Below, piece by piece: positions 63,382-64,000 of a DNA stretch of 64,000 nt. The notes below the pieces were generated by a model. The model saw nothing but the letters and a program-made list of their open reading frames with translations, was not told where the DNA came from and did not search any database. Origin of the DNA: Flavobacteriales bacterium (GTDB lineage: Bacteria; Bacteroidota; Bacteroidia; Flavobacteriales_F; PHOS-HE28); assembly GCA_016702645.1 (NCBI GenBank), contig JADJDP010000013.1, forward strand, positions 1 to 64,000. The letters run 5' to 3'. A program made the translations under genes and the position numbers. Position 1 is the stretch's first letter. Every line of letters begins with the position of its first letter.

Positions 63382-63881
63382 TGGTCGAACTTGTTCGGAA
63401 AGTGCTGCTTGAGCGCAGCGATGCCTTCACGCACCTTCTCTTCCTGCTCTCCTTTGAAAGCGGCCAGCCTATCGGACAATTTCGTATCGTGGATGGCCAG
63501 GATCTGCACGGCGAGCAGACCGGCATTTCGTGCGCCGTTCACCGCCACGGTGGCTACCGGAACGCCTGCCGGCATCTGCACGATGGAGAGCAGCGAGTCC
63601 CAACCATCGATGGAATTGCGGCTCTTGATGGGAACGCCGATGACGGGTAGTGTGGTGAGCGATGCGACCATGCCCGGCAGGTGCGCGGCCCCACCGGCCC
63701 CCGCGATGATCACCTTCACACCGCGATCGGCCGCGCCCTTCGCATAGGCCACCATGCGATCGGGTGTTCGGTGCGCGCTCACCACGGTGAGTTCGTGCTC
63801 CACGCCGAATTCCTTCATCGTGTCCAAAGCTTCGCGCATGATCTCCAGATCGCTGCGGCTGCCCATGATGATGCCTACCAT
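63378..63881 (-). CDS. purE: 5-(carboxyamino)imidazole ribonucleotide mutase, class I
   Basis: A 167-residue purine-pathway enzyme that rearranges N5-CAIR to CAIR. Motifs: IIMGSRSDLEIM, VSAHRTPDRM, AGAGGAAHLPGMVA and VPIKSRNSIDGWDSLLSIVQMP. The class I (PurK-dependent) form fits the partial purK upstream, 12 bases away. Confidence 0.94.
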   Translation of the reverse strand: MVGIIMGSRSDLEIMREALDTMKEFGVEHELTVVSAHRTPDRMVAYAKGAADRGVKVIIAGAGGAAHLPGMVASLTTLPVIGVPIKSRNSIDGWDSLLSIVQMPAGVPVATVAVNGARNAGLLAVQILAIHDTKLSDRLAAFKGEQEEKVREGIAALKQHFPNKFDQ

Positions 63882-63893
63882 GATCGTTGCTCC

Positions 63894-64000
63894 TTATTGG
63901 TTGTCCGTTGCCGCGCGCTCAAGCGCAGGTACCACCTTGCAATGCACTTTGGTCACGGCGGTGGCTTGGTCGAGTTCCGCATCGGTGGCCGCCACTACTG
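63894..64000 (-). CDS. purK: C-terminus of N5-carboxyaminoimidazole ribonucleotide synthetase (partial)
   Basis: The last 35 codons of a minus-strand gene entering from beyond the window: VVAATDAELDQATAV then KVHCKVVPALE. The pattern of a hydrophobic strand, acidic turn, helix of A-x-x-x-K and a closing strand matches the end of PurK, and the position directly before purE supports it. Too short for a firm call on its own. Confidence 0.6.
   Translation of the reverse strand, partial: VVAATDAELDQATAVTKVHCKVVPALERAATDNQ

Overview
The window looks like a chromosomal contig from an uncultured member of the Bacteroidota, probably Flavobacteriales. The basis is several type IX secretion (T9SS) cargo proteins with type A and type B (gliding-motility) C-terminal signals, the DUF3822-rsmD-coaD gene order, an ACR3/LMW-type arsenic operon, and possible TAnnTTTG -7 promoter elements. 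GC content is fairly high. No tRNA, rRNA, CRISPR array, transposase or phage gene was seen.

Layout. 1-8 kb: T9SS beta-helix protein, serine hydrolase, beta-propeller protein, PhyH dioxygenase, a histidine-phosphatase duplication, SCO1-like and DUF2490 proteins. 8-11.8 kb: acyl-CoA ligase, small secreted proteins, SMUG2-like glycosylase. 11.9-17.4 kb: arsenic operon on the minus strand (arsR, arsM, arsC, acr3, DinB, MFS-rhodanese, exported acetolactate-decarboxylase-like protein) behind twin operator-like palindromes. 17.4-32 kb: housekeeping genes (LptF/G, tgt, glycosyltransferase, sigma factor, rsmG, ABC exporter, pyrE, Nudix, coaD, rsmD, RecD-like helicase), interrupted at 22.26-23.16 kb by a G-saturated block that is probably not real sequence. 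31.5-42.7 kb: a compact biosynthetic locus with a 4'-phosphopantetheinyl transferase and two megasynthases, A-PCP-KS-AT-ACP-aminotransferase followed by C-A-PCP-TE. 43-53.7 kb: two giant tandem T9SS paralogues with a C25-like core and long Cys/Asp repeat arrays. 53.7-59 kb: a T9SS type B repeat protein and a BNR-repeat protein. 59-64 kb: a TonB-receptor/lipoprotein pair probably for metal, an L,D-transpeptidase, a PPC-domain protein, purE and the end of purK.

The best candidate for a new system is the hybrid NRPS-PKS. It has no ketoreductase but carries an in-line PLP aminotransferase, so the predicted chemistry is amino-acid activation, one malonyl extension, beta-transamination (a beta,gamma-diamino acyl chain if the starter is an alpha-amino acid), condensation with a second residue and thioesterase release. 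The second adenylation domain lacks its ATP-binding A3 loop in this sequence.

Reading caution: about fifteen genes are split by one- or two-base frameshifts, many in homopolymers. Restoring the frame gives normal full-length proteins, so most look like sequencing errors of a long-read assembly. Coordinates below give the restored extent. Several short palindromic repeat families lie between genes, and three are inserted in frame inside arsM, the RecD-like gene and the NRPS.
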